Numbered from the stretch's first letter, positions 35,801 through 44,841 are shown. The stretch: DNA of 47,999 nucleotides from an uncultured Muribaculaceae bacterium (GCA_910584905.1 CAJUCQ010000027.1:1-47999), one strand, 5' to 3'. Translations and numbers: made by a program. Notes: generated by a model not told the origin, from the letters alone.

Positions 35801-36029
35801 TGAAAACGGCGACTACTTCCGCCTGAAGAACCTCCAGCTCGGCTACACCCTGCCCCGCAAGCTCATCAGCCGCGCAGGCTTCGAAAACTGCCGCTTCTAC
35901 ATCCAAGGCTCCAACCTCTTCACCGTGACGAAGTACAAAGGCTTCGACCCCGAGGTCAACGGAGGCGTCGACTACGGCAACTACCCCCAGAGCCGCACAT
36001 TCCTCTTCGGCGTGAACATCACATACTGA
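32895..36029 (+). CDS. SusC/RagA family TonB-dependent transporter of the beta-glucan locus
   Basis: The 1044-residue protein has a signal peptide (MARLSTLLFLLLLSVVPAFAQ), a carboxypeptidase-D-like domain (about 22-95), then the SusC signature and plug: LDEVVVVGYGTMKKSDLTGS, GVGTVNGASPIYVVDGV and LKDASATAIYGSRGANGVI (about 97-215). A 22-stranded-type barrel follows, ending FLFGVNITY. It would import glucan oligosaccharides with its SusD partner using TonB energy. It is divergent from the regulator and first in a rightward seven-gene operon. Compared with the first SusC in the window it has a shorter barrel, and the two are clearly distinct proteins. Confidence 0.96.
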   Translation: MARLSTLLFLLLLSVVPAFAQGLRVTGTVTSAEDGEPLIGVSVRDLNNWQNGVTTDIDGNYVITVAPGSKLMFTYVGCDPVEKTVSAAGTIDIVMQGANELDEVVVVGYGTMKKSDLTGSVTTVGADKLQKTPASSLANALQGQAAGVTVNSLSGRPGAGAEVRIRGVGTVNGASPIYVVDGVITDDINFLSPNDIASTEILKDASATAIYGSRGANGVILVTTKSGTRDQRARVSLDAYVGVQQRWKKLDVMNAKQFADTYVAINGNKTAKKMYEEQGFNRWLSVFQGLSASPYFPTVYNEETNPDGLDYSKIDTDWQDEVFRDGMIQNYHLSIDGGGDKFTYSMSGSWFKQQGIIIGSDYSRFTGRLNTTYQALPWLKVGENISFMASVARNAYESGDNSESAGANILSAAFAMAPWDPVRYPAGSVNRNGKDLSGGIAAGSNFKNVTNPLSMVEYSHPKVRNERWVGNVFAEIEPIKHLTFRTSFSFDYRITTDKSFMDAYEVSAYDRREKNFLSSSMSRAYYYNVDNILTYARTIDKHNFSVMAGQTVEEYSYYSIGNSGSSILNPVEKNWYLSQVTDDFGRPSDGVSRNRRFSWLGRVFYSYNDRYLATVNFRADGSSKFPENSWGYFPSFSLAWRIDQEDFMKDFTNLSNLKLRFGWGKVGNDNIGNNAFTLSMFNNGPTFVDYVFGLDQQLVNGATVLTWVNRGGHWENTEQWSLGVDFGFWNNKLTGSVDGFIRNTNDMLMSVNAPAHVGNRYSATANVGKVRNRGIEISLDHRNTVTRDFSYSIGGNVSFIDNKLTALNGGAPIYTNFANVQVVDEGYPLYYFWGYEYAGVFRSDEEALEYLHGYTAENIPFHAGDAKYIDRDGSGTIDDNDRTNLGSSIPWLNYGINLGAYWKDFDLQLFFQGVGGNKIYNQMRHRLESNGATSVLSPVMADCWRADNPDGILPDPRNSINYYASDRFLENGDYFRLKNLQLGYTLPRKLISRAGFENCRFYIQGSNLFTVTKYKGFDPEVNGGVDYGNYPQSRTFLFGVNITY

Positions 36030-36066
36030 TGCAAAAAAAGATTTCAAACCACAAGCTCAGAACAAC

Positions 36067-37665
36067 ATGAAAAAGACTCTATATATCGCTGCCGCAGCGG
36101 CTCTCGGCATGGGTCTCGCCTCCTGCAACAAGTGGCTCGACGAGGATGCGCCCGGCAACACCCGCTTCGACGACTTCTATATAAGCGGCGCCGTGGCCGT
36201 GCAGAACGTCAACGCCTGCTACACACCCCTCGCTTGGGAATACAACTCGACCTACTTCCCCGAGTGGTATATCGGCGACATCACCTCCGACGACGCCCTC
36301 AAAGGCGGTCAGAACCTCGCCGACGGCGGCGACGTCTACGACATCGACAACTTCAAGGTCAACGCCAACAACGCCATCCTCCGCGATTACTACCGCGCCA
36401 AATATCAGGGCATCGCCCGCTGCAACCTCGCCCTTCAGGAAGTGGTGAAGATGGAGCCGGACGCCGAAATGGACGAAAACCGCAAAGCATGCCTCCTCGG
36501 CGAAGCCTACTTCCTGCGCGCCTTCTACTACTTCCAGCTCGTGCGCGTCTTCGGCGGTGTGCCCCTCATCGACTTCGTAATCGACTCCAGCGAGAAGTGG
36601 CAGCAGCCCCGCGCCACTGCCGAAGAGGTCTACAACCACATCATCAGCGACCTCATCGAAGCCGAACGCAACCTTTGGAACAAAAGCCAATATCCCGCCA
36701 AAGACCTCGGCCGTGCCACCAAGGGCGCCGCTCAGGCAATGCTCTGCAAGGTATATCTCTACATGAAAGACTACGCCAAAGCATACGAATGGGGCAAGAC
36801 CTTCGTCGAGACCCAGTATAAAGGCAGAGAATACAGCCTCTGCGCCGACTACGGCGACAACTTCACCCTCGCCGGTGAGAACGGACCCGAAAGCGTGTTC
36901 GAAATCCAGTATATGGAAGAACCCACCAGCGACTACGGCGAAGGCTTCGGCTTTACCCGCGGCACCTTCACGACTATCCTCTCGCGTCCGCGACTCTCGA
37001 GCATGGGCGGCAACGCCGGCTGGGGATTCGGCCACCCGACGCAGAGCCTCTTCGACGAGTTCGAGGCCGGCGACCCCCGCCGCGACCTCACCATCGGCAT
37101 CCCCGCCGAGGGCGAACGCGACGAAGCCGAAGTGAGCTATCTCGGCAACTCCTACTTCAACCTCAAGATTTCGTACTGGGAACACGGCGCCTTCCCCTCG
37201 CTCGCCCACGCCACCCGCTCGCCGATGAACTATCGCCTGATGCGCGCCTCCGACGCCCTCCTTCTCTTCGCCGAAGCCGCCCTCGAAAGTGGCCGCAGCC
37301 TCGCCGATGCCAAGTGGGCCCTTGAAGAAGTGCGCAACCGCGCCCGCCTCATGGCCTCCGACCCCGCGACGCTCCCGGCCTTCCCCGCCTACCGCGGCTA
37401 CACCGACAGCGCCGACGACCTCCGCGAGGCTATCCGCCACGAACGACGCGTCGAACTCGGAGGAGAAGGCCACCGCTGGTTCGACATCATCCGCTGGGGC
37501 ATCGCCGCACAGATTTTCGACAAAAACACCGGCAGCTACCCCCGCACCGAAACCGAGGAGGCCGTGGCCGAGATGGGCAACTTCGTCCCGGGCCGCAGCG
37601 AGCTCTTCCCGCTCCCGGCCGAGGAAATCAACCTCAATCCCATGCCGCAGAATCCCGGCTATTAA
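36067..37665 (+). CDS. SusD/RagB family lipoprotein of the beta-glucan locus
   Basis: The 532-residue protein has a signal peptide with the lipobox LASC (Cys20) followed by NKWLDED, a common SusD beginning. The TPR-like helices contain LGEAYFLRAFYYFQLVRVFG, the classic SusD motif, and the C-terminal part has RHERRVELGGEGHRWFDIIRW. It would cap SusC at the cell surface and bind beta-glucan oligosaccharides. The ligand is inferred from neighbouring enzymes. A strong hairpin follows 15 bp after the stop. Confidence 0.96.
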   Translation: MKKTLYIAAAAALGMGLASCNKWLDEDAPGNTRFDDFYISGAVAVQNVNACYTPLAWEYNSTYFPEWYIGDITSDDALKGGQNLADGGDVYDIDNFKVNANNAILRDYYRAKYQGIARCNLALQEVVKMEPDAEMDENRKACLLGEAYFLRAFYYFQLVRVFGGVPLIDFVIDSSEKWQQPRATAEEVYNHIISDLIEAERNLWNKSQYPAKDLGRATKGAAQAMLCKVYLYMKDYAKAYEWGKTFVETQYKGREYSLCADYGDNFTLAGENGPESVFEIQYMEEPTSDYGEGFGFTRGTFTTILSRPRLSSMGGNAGWGFGHPTQSLFDEFEAGDPRRDLTIGIPAEGERDEAEVSYLGNSYFNLKISYWEHGAFPSLAHATRSPMNYRLMRASDALLLFAEAALESGRSLADAKWALEEVRNRARLMASDPATLPAFPAYRGYTDSADDLREAIRHERRVELGGEGHRWFDIIRWGIAAQIFDKNTGSYPRTETEEAVAEMGNFVPGRSELFPLPAEEINLNPMPQNPGY

Positions 37666-37680
37666 TCATCCGAAAAAAAT

Positions 37681-37707
37681 CCGGCCGGCACAGCGCGTGC
37701 CGGCCGG
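37681..37707 (+). other. Intercistronic hairpin after susD of the beta-glucan locus
   Basis: CCGGCCGGCAC and GTGCCGGCCGG form an 11-bp perfect stem with a 5-base loop (AGCGC). On the transcript seven A precede it and GATAAAAA follows, so there is no terminating T run. As in the first Sus operon, it sits directly after susD. It may set a step-down in transcript level for the enzyme genes. Confidence 0.75.
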
Positions 37708-37769
37708 GATAAAAACCTCAGATACAAACAATCAACCTTTTTCATAAACCATTTAAAATTTTCATCCCC

Positions 37770-38732
37770 ATGAAAAAACTTACTCTTCTTGCCGCCGCGG
37801 CCGCAGTTGCCATGAGCGCCAACGCACAGTATGTAGTCGAAGACGCCGGCCTCCAGCCCGTGCTCGACAAAGGCGAAAACGCCGCAGTTTTCTACACCTT
37901 CCTTCTCGACCAGAACTCGATTGCCGAGCTGAAGAATGCAGGCAAGACCGTGTATGAATACGCCACCAACGACGAAACCCGCTGGCTCTACATCTGGGAG
38001 AACACCTTCATCGCCGGCGACGGCACCGCCCCCGGCGTAGACTTCCAGACCGACGGCCACGTGGCTCTCACCGTAGGCAACTTAGGCTGGTCCGGCGCAG
38101 GCTTCAACCAGAACAAGGACGGCGTAGGCATGGACTTCACCGGCCTCAGCGACGAAACCCGCCTCCACCTCGGCTACAGCGCAGCCTCCAACCCCGTGAA
38201 GTCCATCGGCATTACCCTTCTTGACCGCGACAAAAAGAACGCCGACGACAAGACCGAAATTGCCAACACCCCCGCCCACTTCTCGATCGGCGCACCCTTC
38301 ACCGACAACGGCGAAACATGGCCCAGCGTAGGCGCCGCCCCCACCGACGAATGGCAGGCTGTCGACATCTCCTTCGGCGACCTCAAGAAGCTCTATCCCA
38401 AGTTTGCCGTTCAGCCCGTAGCTGACTGGACCGGCAACTACCTCGCATTCCTTTGCGGCGGCATCACCGGCCAGAACATCGAATTAGACGCCATCTACTT
38501 CTACCAGCCCAAGGGCGAAAGCGGCATCAGCAACATCGACATGGGCAAGGCTGAAATCATCGTAACCGGCAAGACCGTCAGCGCTTCCGGCGCCAAGCAC
38601 ATCGCCCTCTACGACCTCACCGGCAAGACCATCAAGGCTGTCGACGGCTCGATCCTCGGCCTCAACGGCGTTCCCGCCGGTCTCTACATCGTAAAGGCCG
38701 ACAACAGCGTACGCAAAGTACTTGTTAAATAA
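37770..38732 (+). CDS. Secreted protein with type IX sorting-like tail, possible glucan-binding protein
   Basis: The 320-residue protein has a signal peptide (MKKLTLLAAAAAVAMSANAQ), a body of about 230 residues rich in aromatic and Gly residues, and a C-terminal type IX sorting-like domain with LYDLTGKTIK and VPAGLYIVKADNSVRKVLVK. No enzyme family is recognised and no catalytic acid pair stands out. It sits between SusD and the first GH16 enzyme, where surface glycan-binding proteins (SusE/F-like) are found, but it lacks a lipobox and seems to use type IX export instead. A role in binding beta-glucan is inferred from position. Codon bias suggests high expression. Confidence 0.75.
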   Translation: MKKLTLLAAAAAVAMSANAQYVVEDAGLQPVLDKGENAAVFYTFLLDQNSIAELKNAGKTVYEYATNDETRWLYIWENTFIAGDGTAPGVDFQTDGHVALTVGNLGWSGAGFNQNKDGVGMDFTGLSDETRLHLGYSAASNPVKSIGITLLDRDKKNADDKTEIANTPAHFSIGAPFTDNGETWPSVGAAPTDEWQAVDISFGDLKKLYPKFAVQPVADWTGNYLAFLCGGITGQNIELDAIYFYQPKGESGISNIDMGKAEIIVTGKTVSASGAKHIALYDLTGKTIKAVDGSILGLNGVPAGLYIVKADNSVRKVLVK

Positions 38733-38747
38733 TCTATTCCCAATCTC

Positions 38748-38785
38748 CGGGGGCGCGGTCTGCCGCCGCGCCGGTCGCGCCCCCG
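38748..38785 (+). terminator. GC-rich hairpin before the first GH16 gene
   Basis: CGGGGGCGCG (38748-38757) pairs with CGCGCCCCCG (38776-38785) around an 18-base loop, followed by ATTTCC. It is a strong stem with only a short T run, so partial termination or processing is likely. The rest of the 233-bp gap (38786-38965) is C-rich without a recognised promoter. Confidence 0.6.
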
Positions 38786-38965
38786 ATTTCCTCCTCACCC
38801 GCTCTCTCCCCGCCAAGGCCTCCGACAGCCGATTTCTCAACGGCAAAAAAGATTGTATTTAGCTTGCACCTCCCCCTCTCCTCCTCACATTCAGACACGA
38901 CAACACTCTCCGGCCGCACAGCCGGCACAAAATACCTGAAACCAATCCTTTCTTAAAATCCTGCA

Positions 38966-40153
38966 ATGAAACTTTCACATATCCTCCCGGCGGCCATCGC
39001 CGCGTTCATCTCCGCCTCACCGGCCGTATGCGCCGCCGACGCACAGGCAGGTTCGGGCGAAACCGACGGCTACCGCCTCGTCTGGCAGGACCTCTTCGAC
39101 GCCGACGAGCTCAACTATCTCCGATGGAACATCGAAGTAAACGGCGGAGGCGGAGGCAACAACGAACTCCAGTACTACACCGACCGCGAAGAAAACGTGC
39201 GCCTCGGCAAAGACGACAAAGGCAACGGCTGCCTCATTCTCACGGCAATCCGTGAAAAGTACAAGGGCCGCAACTTCACCTCCGGACGCATCAACTCCAA
39301 AAACCTCATCACCTTCAAACACGGCAAAGTCGAGGCCGCCATCAAACTCCCCAAAACCGCCAACGGCCTCTGGCCCGCGTTCTGGATGATGGGCAATGAC
39401 TACGACGCCGTGGGCTGGCCCAAATGCGGCGAGACCGACATCATGGAATTCGGCCATCAGGACGCCTTCGGCCCCGGCACTCAGGAGCGCTATTTCAACG
39501 GTGCCTGCCACTGGGGACAAGGCTGGCCCGCCGCCTCTTACGCCAAGAGCATCACCCTCGGCTACAGCCTTCAGGACGACGAATTCCACCTCTACACGTG
39601 CATCTGGGACGAAAACTCCATCGCCATGTACGTCGACCTTGACCGCCGCCCCGTCCAAAGCCCCTACTACAAAATCGACATCCCGCACGACGACCCCGGA
39701 AACGAATGGTCGGCCGGCAACTATTTCCATAAAGAAAACTTCATCCTCTTCAACCTCGCCGTGGGCGGCAACTTCCCCGGCATCCATAACGCCGACGGCA
39801 TCACCGCTCTCAACGACGCCAACGGCCACCGCCAGTCGATGTACGTCAACTACGTGAAGATTTTCCAGAAAGACACTCCCGACGAAAGCAACTTCTTCAT
39901 GGACCCCGGCGACTCTCAGACTAGCGGCATCGACGAGCTCACCGCCCCCGAAAGCGCCCTCAGCCTCGACTTCTATCCGGGCGGAGTCCGGTGCGCCGGA
40001 GCCGCCGCCATCGAGGTCTGCGACCTCAGCGGGCGCATCGTCCGCCGCACCGGAGCCGACAGCCTCGGCCTCGAAGGCCTGAGCGCAGGCGTCTACATCA
40101 TCCGCGCCAACGCCGCCAACGGCCGCGCCGCAACACGCAAAATTTCCATCTGA
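38966..40153 (+). CDS. GH16 family beta-glucanase with type IX sorting-like tail
   Basis: The 395-residue secreted enzyme has a signal peptide (cleavage near VCAADA), a GH16 catalytic domain at about 37-295, and a C-terminal segment of about 75 residues ending LSAGVYIIRANAANGRAATRKISI, resembling a type IX sorting domain. The catalytic E-x-D-x-x-E is ETDIME with nucleophile Glu156, Asp158 and acid/base Glu161. The second residue is Thr where Ile or Leu is usual. NNELQYYT and the WPAFWMMG stretch are typical of laminarinase/lichenase-type GH16. It would cut beta-1,3 or mixed-linkage glucan outside the cell. The next GH16 gene starts three bases after its stop. Confidence 0.93.
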   Translation: MKLSHILPAAIAAFISASPAVCAADAQAGSGETDGYRLVWQDLFDADELNYLRWNIEVNGGGGGNNELQYYTDREENVRLGKDDKGNGCLILTAIREKYKGRNFTSGRINSKNLITFKHGKVEAAIKLPKTANGLWPAFWMMGNDYDAVGWPKCGETDIMEFGHQDAFGPGTQERYFNGACHWGQGWPAASYAKSITLGYSLQDDEFHLYTCIWDENSIAMYVDLDRRPVQSPYYKIDIPHDDPGNEWSAGNYFHKENFILFNLAVGGNFPGIHNADGITALNDANGHRQSMYVNYVKIFQKDTPDESNFFMDPGDSQTSGIDELTAPESALSLDFYPGGVRCAGAAAIEVCDLSGRIVRRTGADSLGLEGLSAGVYIIRANAANGRAATRKISI

Positions 40154-40156
40154 GAA

Positions 40157-41038
40157 ATGAAACACAGCCTGAAAAGCCAAGTGCTTTGCGGCCTCATTGC
40201 CGCCGCCGGAGCCTGCGCCGCCACGGCCGCAGTGCCCGAGGGTCCGTACGTGACGCTGTGGGAGGACAACTTCAACGGCCATGAGCTTGACCGCTCGGTC
40301 TGGAACGTGGAAGTCAACGGCTCAGGCTGCGGCAACAACGAGCTTGAATACTACATCGACTCCCCGGACAACCTCGAAATCCGCGACGGCGCCCTCGTGC
40401 TCAAAGCCCGCCGCACGCCCCACGGCGACAGCCACCACTTCACGTCGGCCCGCCTGAACACACGCGGCAAGAAGGCCTTCACCTACGGCATCGTCGAAGC
40501 CTCCATCAAGCTGCCCTCGACAGCCGACGGCCTTTGGCCCGCCTTCTGGATGATGGGCGACGACATCCGCGAGACAGGATGGCCCGCCTGCGGCGAAATC
40601 GACATCCTCGAGATGGGCCACGCCGACGGCATCGCCTCGGGCGAGCAGGACCGCCTCTTCAACGGAGCGCTCCACTACGGCCTCCGCAGCAGCGAGCACA
40701 AGCAGATTGTGGGCGCAACCACCAGCGCCTACAGCCTTCAGGACGGGCGCTTCCACACCTTCCGCGCCGTGTGGACACCGGAAAAGATAGAGATGTACGT
40801 CGACTCGGCAACCACGCCCTATCTCAGCGTCGACATCACCGCCGCAACGGACAGCTCGCACCCCGGCTACTACTTCCACCGGCCACACTTCCTGCTACTG
40901 AACCTCGCCGTCGGCGGCGACTTCACGGGCATCCACGACCCCGCCGCCATCAGCGCCCTGCCCGACGACGGCTCCGAGGCCGAAATGCTCGTCGATTACG
41001 TCCGCGTGCTCACGCCCGCCGTAAGCTACACCAAATAA
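40157..41038 (+). CDS. GH16 family beta-glucanase, second copy without sorting tail
   Basis: The 293-residue enzyme has a signal peptide and one GH16 domain that ends with the protein (YVRVLTPAVSYTK). The catalytic motif is the canonical EIDILE: Glu147, Asp149, Glu152. NNELEYYID and WPAFWMMG match its neighbour, so the two likely arose by duplication, but they differ in many positions. Lacking the type IX tail and a convincing lipobox, it may be periplasmic, while the first copy is surface-exposed. That split is an inference. Start three bases after the previous stop implies translational coupling. Confidence 0.93.
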   Translation: MKHSLKSQVLCGLIAAAGACAATAAVPEGPYVTLWEDNFNGHELDRSVWNVEVNGSGCGNNELEYYIDSPDNLEIRDGALVLKARRTPHGDSHHFTSARLNTRGKKAFTYGIVEASIKLPSTADGLWPAFWMMGDDIRETGWPACGEIDILEMGHADGIASGEQDRLFNGALHYGLRSSEHKQIVGATTSAYSLQDGRFHTFRAVWTPEKIEMYVDSATTPYLSVDITAATDSSHPGYYFHRPHFLLLNLAVGGDFTGIHDPAAISALPDDGSEAEMLVDYVRVLTPAVSYTK

Positions 41039-41079
41039 GCCAATACGCACACTACCTAAAGCCATAAAATCCCCTCCCC

Positions 41080-43344
41080 ATGAATAAGAAACTCTTCCCG
41101 GCGATAGCCTTCGGGCTTCTGAGCCTCCTCGCAGTCGGCGGTGCAATCAGCGCCTGCACCGGCACCTCGGCCGAAGCTCCCGACAAATCCGACGTCGAAG
41201 GCCGCATCGAGGCCCTCCTGTCGCAGATGACCCTCGAAGAAAAAATCGGACAGCTCAACCAGCTCACGGGCGTAGGCTGTCAGCCCGCACGCATTCAGGA
41301 AATCCGCTCGGGCTCCGTCGGCTCTATTCTCAACGAAGTCGACCCCGACACCGTCAACGCCCTCCAGCGCGAAGCCGTCGAGAACAGCCGTCTCGGCATT
41401 CCGCTACTCATAGCCCGCGACGTCATCCACGGGTTCAAAACCATCTTCCCCATCCCTGTCGGACAGGCCGCGACGTGGAATCCGGCCCTCGTAGAGGAAG
41501 GCGCCCGCATCGCCGCCGACGAAGCATCGTCAGTAGGCGTGCGCTGGACCTTCTCGCCCATGGTCGACGTAAGCCGCGACGCCCGCTGGGGCCGCGTGGC
41601 CGAAAGCTTCGGCGAAGACCCCTACCTCAGCGGCGTCCTCGGCGTGGCTATGGTCAAGGGCTATCAGACCGACGACCTCTCGCAACCCAACACGATGGCC
41701 GCATGCGTCAAGCACTTCGTCGGCTACGGCGCAAGCGAGGGCGGCAAGGACTACAACACCACGTGGATTCCCGAACCGCACCTGCGCGACGTCTACCTGC
41801 CTCCGTTCAAGGCCTGCGCCGACGCCGGAGCCGCCACGTTCATGTGCTCCTTCAACGACATCAACGGCATGCCAACCAACGCCGACAAGCACCTCCTGCG
41901 CGACATCCTGCGCGGCGAATGGGGCTGGGACGGCCTCATGTGCAGCGACTGGAGCTCCATCCAGCAGATGGTGCCGCAAGGTTACTGCCGCGACCTCAAG
42001 GAAACAGCCGAAAAGGCCGCCAACGCAGGCGTCGACATGGACATGCAAAGCTTCGCCTACATCGGCCATCTCAAAGAACTCGTTGAAGAAGGCAAGGTGA
42101 GCGAAAAGACGCTCGACGACCTCGTGCGCAACGTGCTCCGCGTCAAATTCCGCCTCGGACTTTTCGACAACCCCTACGTCGACACGGCCACCGCGCGCCG
42201 CTTCTTCACGGCCTCCAACCTCGACGCCTCGCGCCGCGCCGCCGAAGAGAGCGCTATCCTTCTCAAAAACGAAGACGGCGTGCTCCCGCTCAAGCCGGGC
42301 ATCCGCATAGCCCTCGCCGGCCCGATGATGGACGCCCGCCACGACCAGAACGGCACGTGGGTGTTCGACCTCGAAAAAGACAGCACCGTCACCGTCCTTG
42401 ACGCCATGAAAGAAATGTACGGCGCAGGCCGCATCATCGAAGCCCAAGGCCTCGGATTCAGCCGCGACAAATCCTCAGCTGCCATTGCCTCGGCCGCAGC
42501 CAAAGCCAAGGGTGCCGACGTAATCGTCTACGTCTGCGGCGAAGAAGCCGTGCTCTCCGGCGAAGCCCACTGCCGCACGGACCTCACCCTCCCCGGCGCT
42601 CAGAAAGAGATGCTCGCACGCCTTAAAGCCACGGGCAAGCCCGTAGTCACGGTAGTGATGACAGGCCGTCCGATGGACATCACCGACGTCGTGGCCAACT
42701 CCGACGCCGTCCTCTACTGCTTCCATCCCGGCACGATGGGCGGTCCCGCCATCGCCAACGTGCTCAGCGGCAAGGTCAACCCCTCGGGCCACCTCCCCGT
42801 GAGCCTGCCCAAAGCCTCGGCCCAGCAGCCCCTCTATTACTCCCACAAGAACACCGGCCGTCCCGCCGAGGGAATCACCCTTATCGACGACATACCCCTC
42901 GAAGCCGGACAGACCTCGACCGGATGCACGAGCTTCTACCTCGACGCCGGCGACGGCGCGCTCTATCCCTTCGGCTACGGCCTGAGCTACACCGACTTCA
43001 GCTACGGCCCCGTGGTGCTCTCCTCCGACCGCATGGCCACCGACGGAAGCATCACCGCCACCTGCGAAATCGAAAACACCGGCTCGGTGAAAGGCTCGAC
43101 CGTGGCCCAGCTCTACGTCCGCGACATGGTGGGCTCGCTCTGCCGTCCGGTCAAGGAACTTAAAGGATTCGACAAAATCGAACTTGCCCCCGGCGAAAAG
43201 CGCACCGTAAGCTTCACCGTCAACGCCTCCGACCTCGCCTTCCATCAGGCCGACAACACCCTCGCCGTCGAACCCGGCGACTTCAAACTCTGGATTGCCC
43301 CCGACAGCGAAAGCGGCGACGCCAAAGACTTCATCGTAGAATAA
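41080..43344 (+). CDS. GH3 family beta-glucosidase lipoprotein
   Basis: The 754-residue enzyme has a signal peptide with the lipobox ISAC (Cys26), so it is probably membrane-anchored. It has the GH3 N-terminal barrel (about 45-360), the alpha/beta sandwich (about 390-600) and a C-terminal fibronectin-III-like domain. The nucleophile is Asp290 in LMCSDWSS. KHFVGYGASEGGKDYN (about 211-226) and the substrate-side ARDVIHGFKTIFPIPVG are family marks. It would release glucose from the ends of beta-glucan oligosaccharides, finishing the work of GH16 and GH128. It lies in the same direction, 41 bp after the GH16 gene. Confidence 0.95.
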   Translation: MNKKLFPAIAFGLLSLLAVGGAISACTGTSAEAPDKSDVEGRIEALLSQMTLEEKIGQLNQLTGVGCQPARIQEIRSGSVGSILNEVDPDTVNALQREAVENSRLGIPLLIARDVIHGFKTIFPIPVGQAATWNPALVEEGARIAADEASSVGVRWTFSPMVDVSRDARWGRVAESFGEDPYLSGVLGVAMVKGYQTDDLSQPNTMAACVKHFVGYGASEGGKDYNTTWIPEPHLRDVYLPPFKACADAGAATFMCSFNDINGMPTNADKHLLRDILRGEWGWDGLMCSDWSSIQQMVPQGYCRDLKETAEKAANAGVDMDMQSFAYIGHLKELVEEGKVSEKTLDDLVRNVLRVKFRLGLFDNPYVDTATARRFFTASNLDASRRAAEESAILLKNEDGVLPLKPGIRIALAGPMMDARHDQNGTWVFDLEKDSTVTVLDAMKEMYGAGRIIEAQGLGFSRDKSSAAIASAAAKAKGADVIVYVCGEEAVLSGEAHCRTDLTLPGAQKEMLARLKATGKPVVTVVMTGRPMDITDVVANSDAVLYCFHPGTMGGPAIANVLSGKVNPSGHLPVSLPKASAQQPLYYSHKNTGRPAEGITLIDDIPLEAGQTSTGCTSFYLDAGDGALYPFGYGLSYTDFSYGPVVLSSDRMATDGSITATCEIENTGSVKGSTVAQLYVRDMVGSLCRPVKELKGFDKIELAPGEKRTVSFTVNASDLAFHQADNTLAVEPGDFKLWIAPDSESGDAKDFIVE

Positions 43345-43383
43345 ACAGGCAAGTCCGCCCGAACAAAACCTCCGACAACAATC

Positions 43384-44841
43384 ATGAATCTCAGACACAT
43401 ATTACTCGGCGCCGGCCTCGTGCTCTTGGCCGCCAACGCAGCCGAAGCGCGGAGCGCCAAACGCGGCGTATGCGCCAAATTCACGTTCGCATCCGAAATC
43501 GAGCTGCTTGAGCCCGGCGTGTGCTGGTGGTACAACTGGGGCAACACCCCCGGCGCCGGCTACAAAGGCGAAGTAGCCGCCTACGAAGGCGACTTCGAGT
43601 TTATCCCCATGTGCTGGAACGCAAGCTACAGCGCCGACAACATCCGGGAATACTGCAAGACTCATCCCGAAGTGAAATACCTCCTCGGCTTCAACGAGCC
43701 CAACTTCACCAATCAGGCCAACATGACGCCCGAAGCGGCGGCGGCCCGCTGGCCGGAGGTTCAGGCCCTCGCCAAAGAGCTCGGCCTTCAGCTCGTGGCT
43801 CCGGCGCTGAACTACTCGCCCAACCCGCCCTATCAGGACCCCCTCCGCTGGATGGACGAGTTCGTGGCCCTCGTCGGCAAAGACGCCTTCGACTTCACGG
43901 CCATCCACAACTACGGCGGCTTCGGCGTGATGCAGACGCTGGGCACGCAGTTCCACGAACGCTACGGCAAACCCGTGTGGGTCACCGAATGGTGCAACTG
44001 GCCCGGCGGCGCCGGCGACGTGTTCGTGGCTCCGGCGACGCAGATTTCATCAATGGTCGAATGCCTCGAATGGCTCGAACAGACGCCTTGGATCCACCGC
44101 TACTCGTGGTTCATGGCCCAAGGCCCGCACGACACGGCCAACAAGCCCAACTACGGTCTTCTCATCAACAACCGCGGCGACGTGAGCCTCTCCGACCAAG
44201 GCGAAGTCTACGTGAACCTCTGGGATTTCGACCCTGAATACCGCCACCCCGTCGGGGAGCGCATCTGCGCCGCCGACTACCACGCCCGCACCTACGCAAT
44301 GGTGGGCGCCGGCGCCGCTCCCGACGCCCCGAAGCCCATCGAAATCATCAGCTTCTCCGGCGGAGCCACACTCGACTATCAGTTCGACATCCCCGAAAGC
44401 GGCGACTACATGCTTGAGCTTACCGTCTCCGGCATCGGCGAACCCTCGCGCTTCAACCCCTGCATCAGCATCGTGAGCGTCAACGCCGACGGCACCGACG
44501 GCACCGTCCTCAGCGCGGCACGCCGCTTCGCCCTCCCGGGCGCCGACGACAGCTACACCACCGAGAGCTTCGCCGTGAGCCTGCCCGCCGGGCATCAAAC
44601 CATCCGCCTCAAGGACGAAGCGCCCTACCAGCCCTCGGGCATCCGCATCGCGGCGCTCCGCATCACCTCCGCCGCCGGAATCGACGGCATCCTCGCCGGA
44701 AGCGACGCCGCCGACACCCCGGTCGACGTCTACAACGCCTCGGGCATCCGCATCCGCAGCGCCGTGAAAGCGTCGGACGCAACGGCCGGACTGCCCTCGG
44801 GCCTGTACATCGCCGGAGGCCAAAAAGTATTTGTCAAATAA
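43384..44841 (+). CDS. GH128-like endo-beta-1,3-glucanase with accessory and type IX sorting-like domains
   Basis: The 485-residue secreted protein has a signal peptide, an Asl1/GH128-type barrel at about 24-285, a beta-sandwich resembling a carbohydrate-binding module at about 310-435, and a tail ending LPSGLYIAGGQKVFVK. The likely acid/base is Glu105 in LGFNEPNF and the nucleophile Glu202 in VTEWCNW. WWYNWGN and IHNYGGFG also fit the family. GH128 enzymes act on beta-1,3-glucan, which gives the best clue to the substrate of this locus. It is the last gene before the strong terminator at 44900-44935. Confidence 0.9.
   Translation: MNLRHILLGAGLVLLAANAAEARSAKRGVCAKFTFASEIELLEPGVCWWYNWGNTPGAGYKGEVAAYEGDFEFIPMCWNASYSADNIREYCKTHPEVKYLLGFNEPNFTNQANMTPEAAAARWPEVQALAKELGLQLVAPALNYSPNPPYQDPLRWMDEFVALVGKDAFDFTAIHNYGGFGVMQTLGTQFHERYGKPVWVTEWCNWPGGAGDVFVAPATQISSMVECLEWLEQTPWIHRYSWFMAQGPHDTANKPNYGLLINNRGDVSLSDQGEVYVNLWDFDPEYRHPVGERICAADYHARTYAMVGAGAAPDAPKPIEIISFSGGATLDYQFDIPESGDYMLELTVSGIGEPSRFNPCISIVSVNADGTDGTVLSAARRFALPGADDSYTTESFAVSLPAGHQTIRLKDEAPYQPSGIRIAALRITSAAGIDGILAGSDAADTPVDVYNASGIRIRSAVKASDATAGLPSGLYIAGGQKVFVK

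Noticed and set aside
39017..40282. 421-codon minus-strand frame across the two GH16 genes
   Set aside because: It crosses the junction of two real genes with conserved catalytic motifs on the plus strand, so it is a codon-bias artefact.
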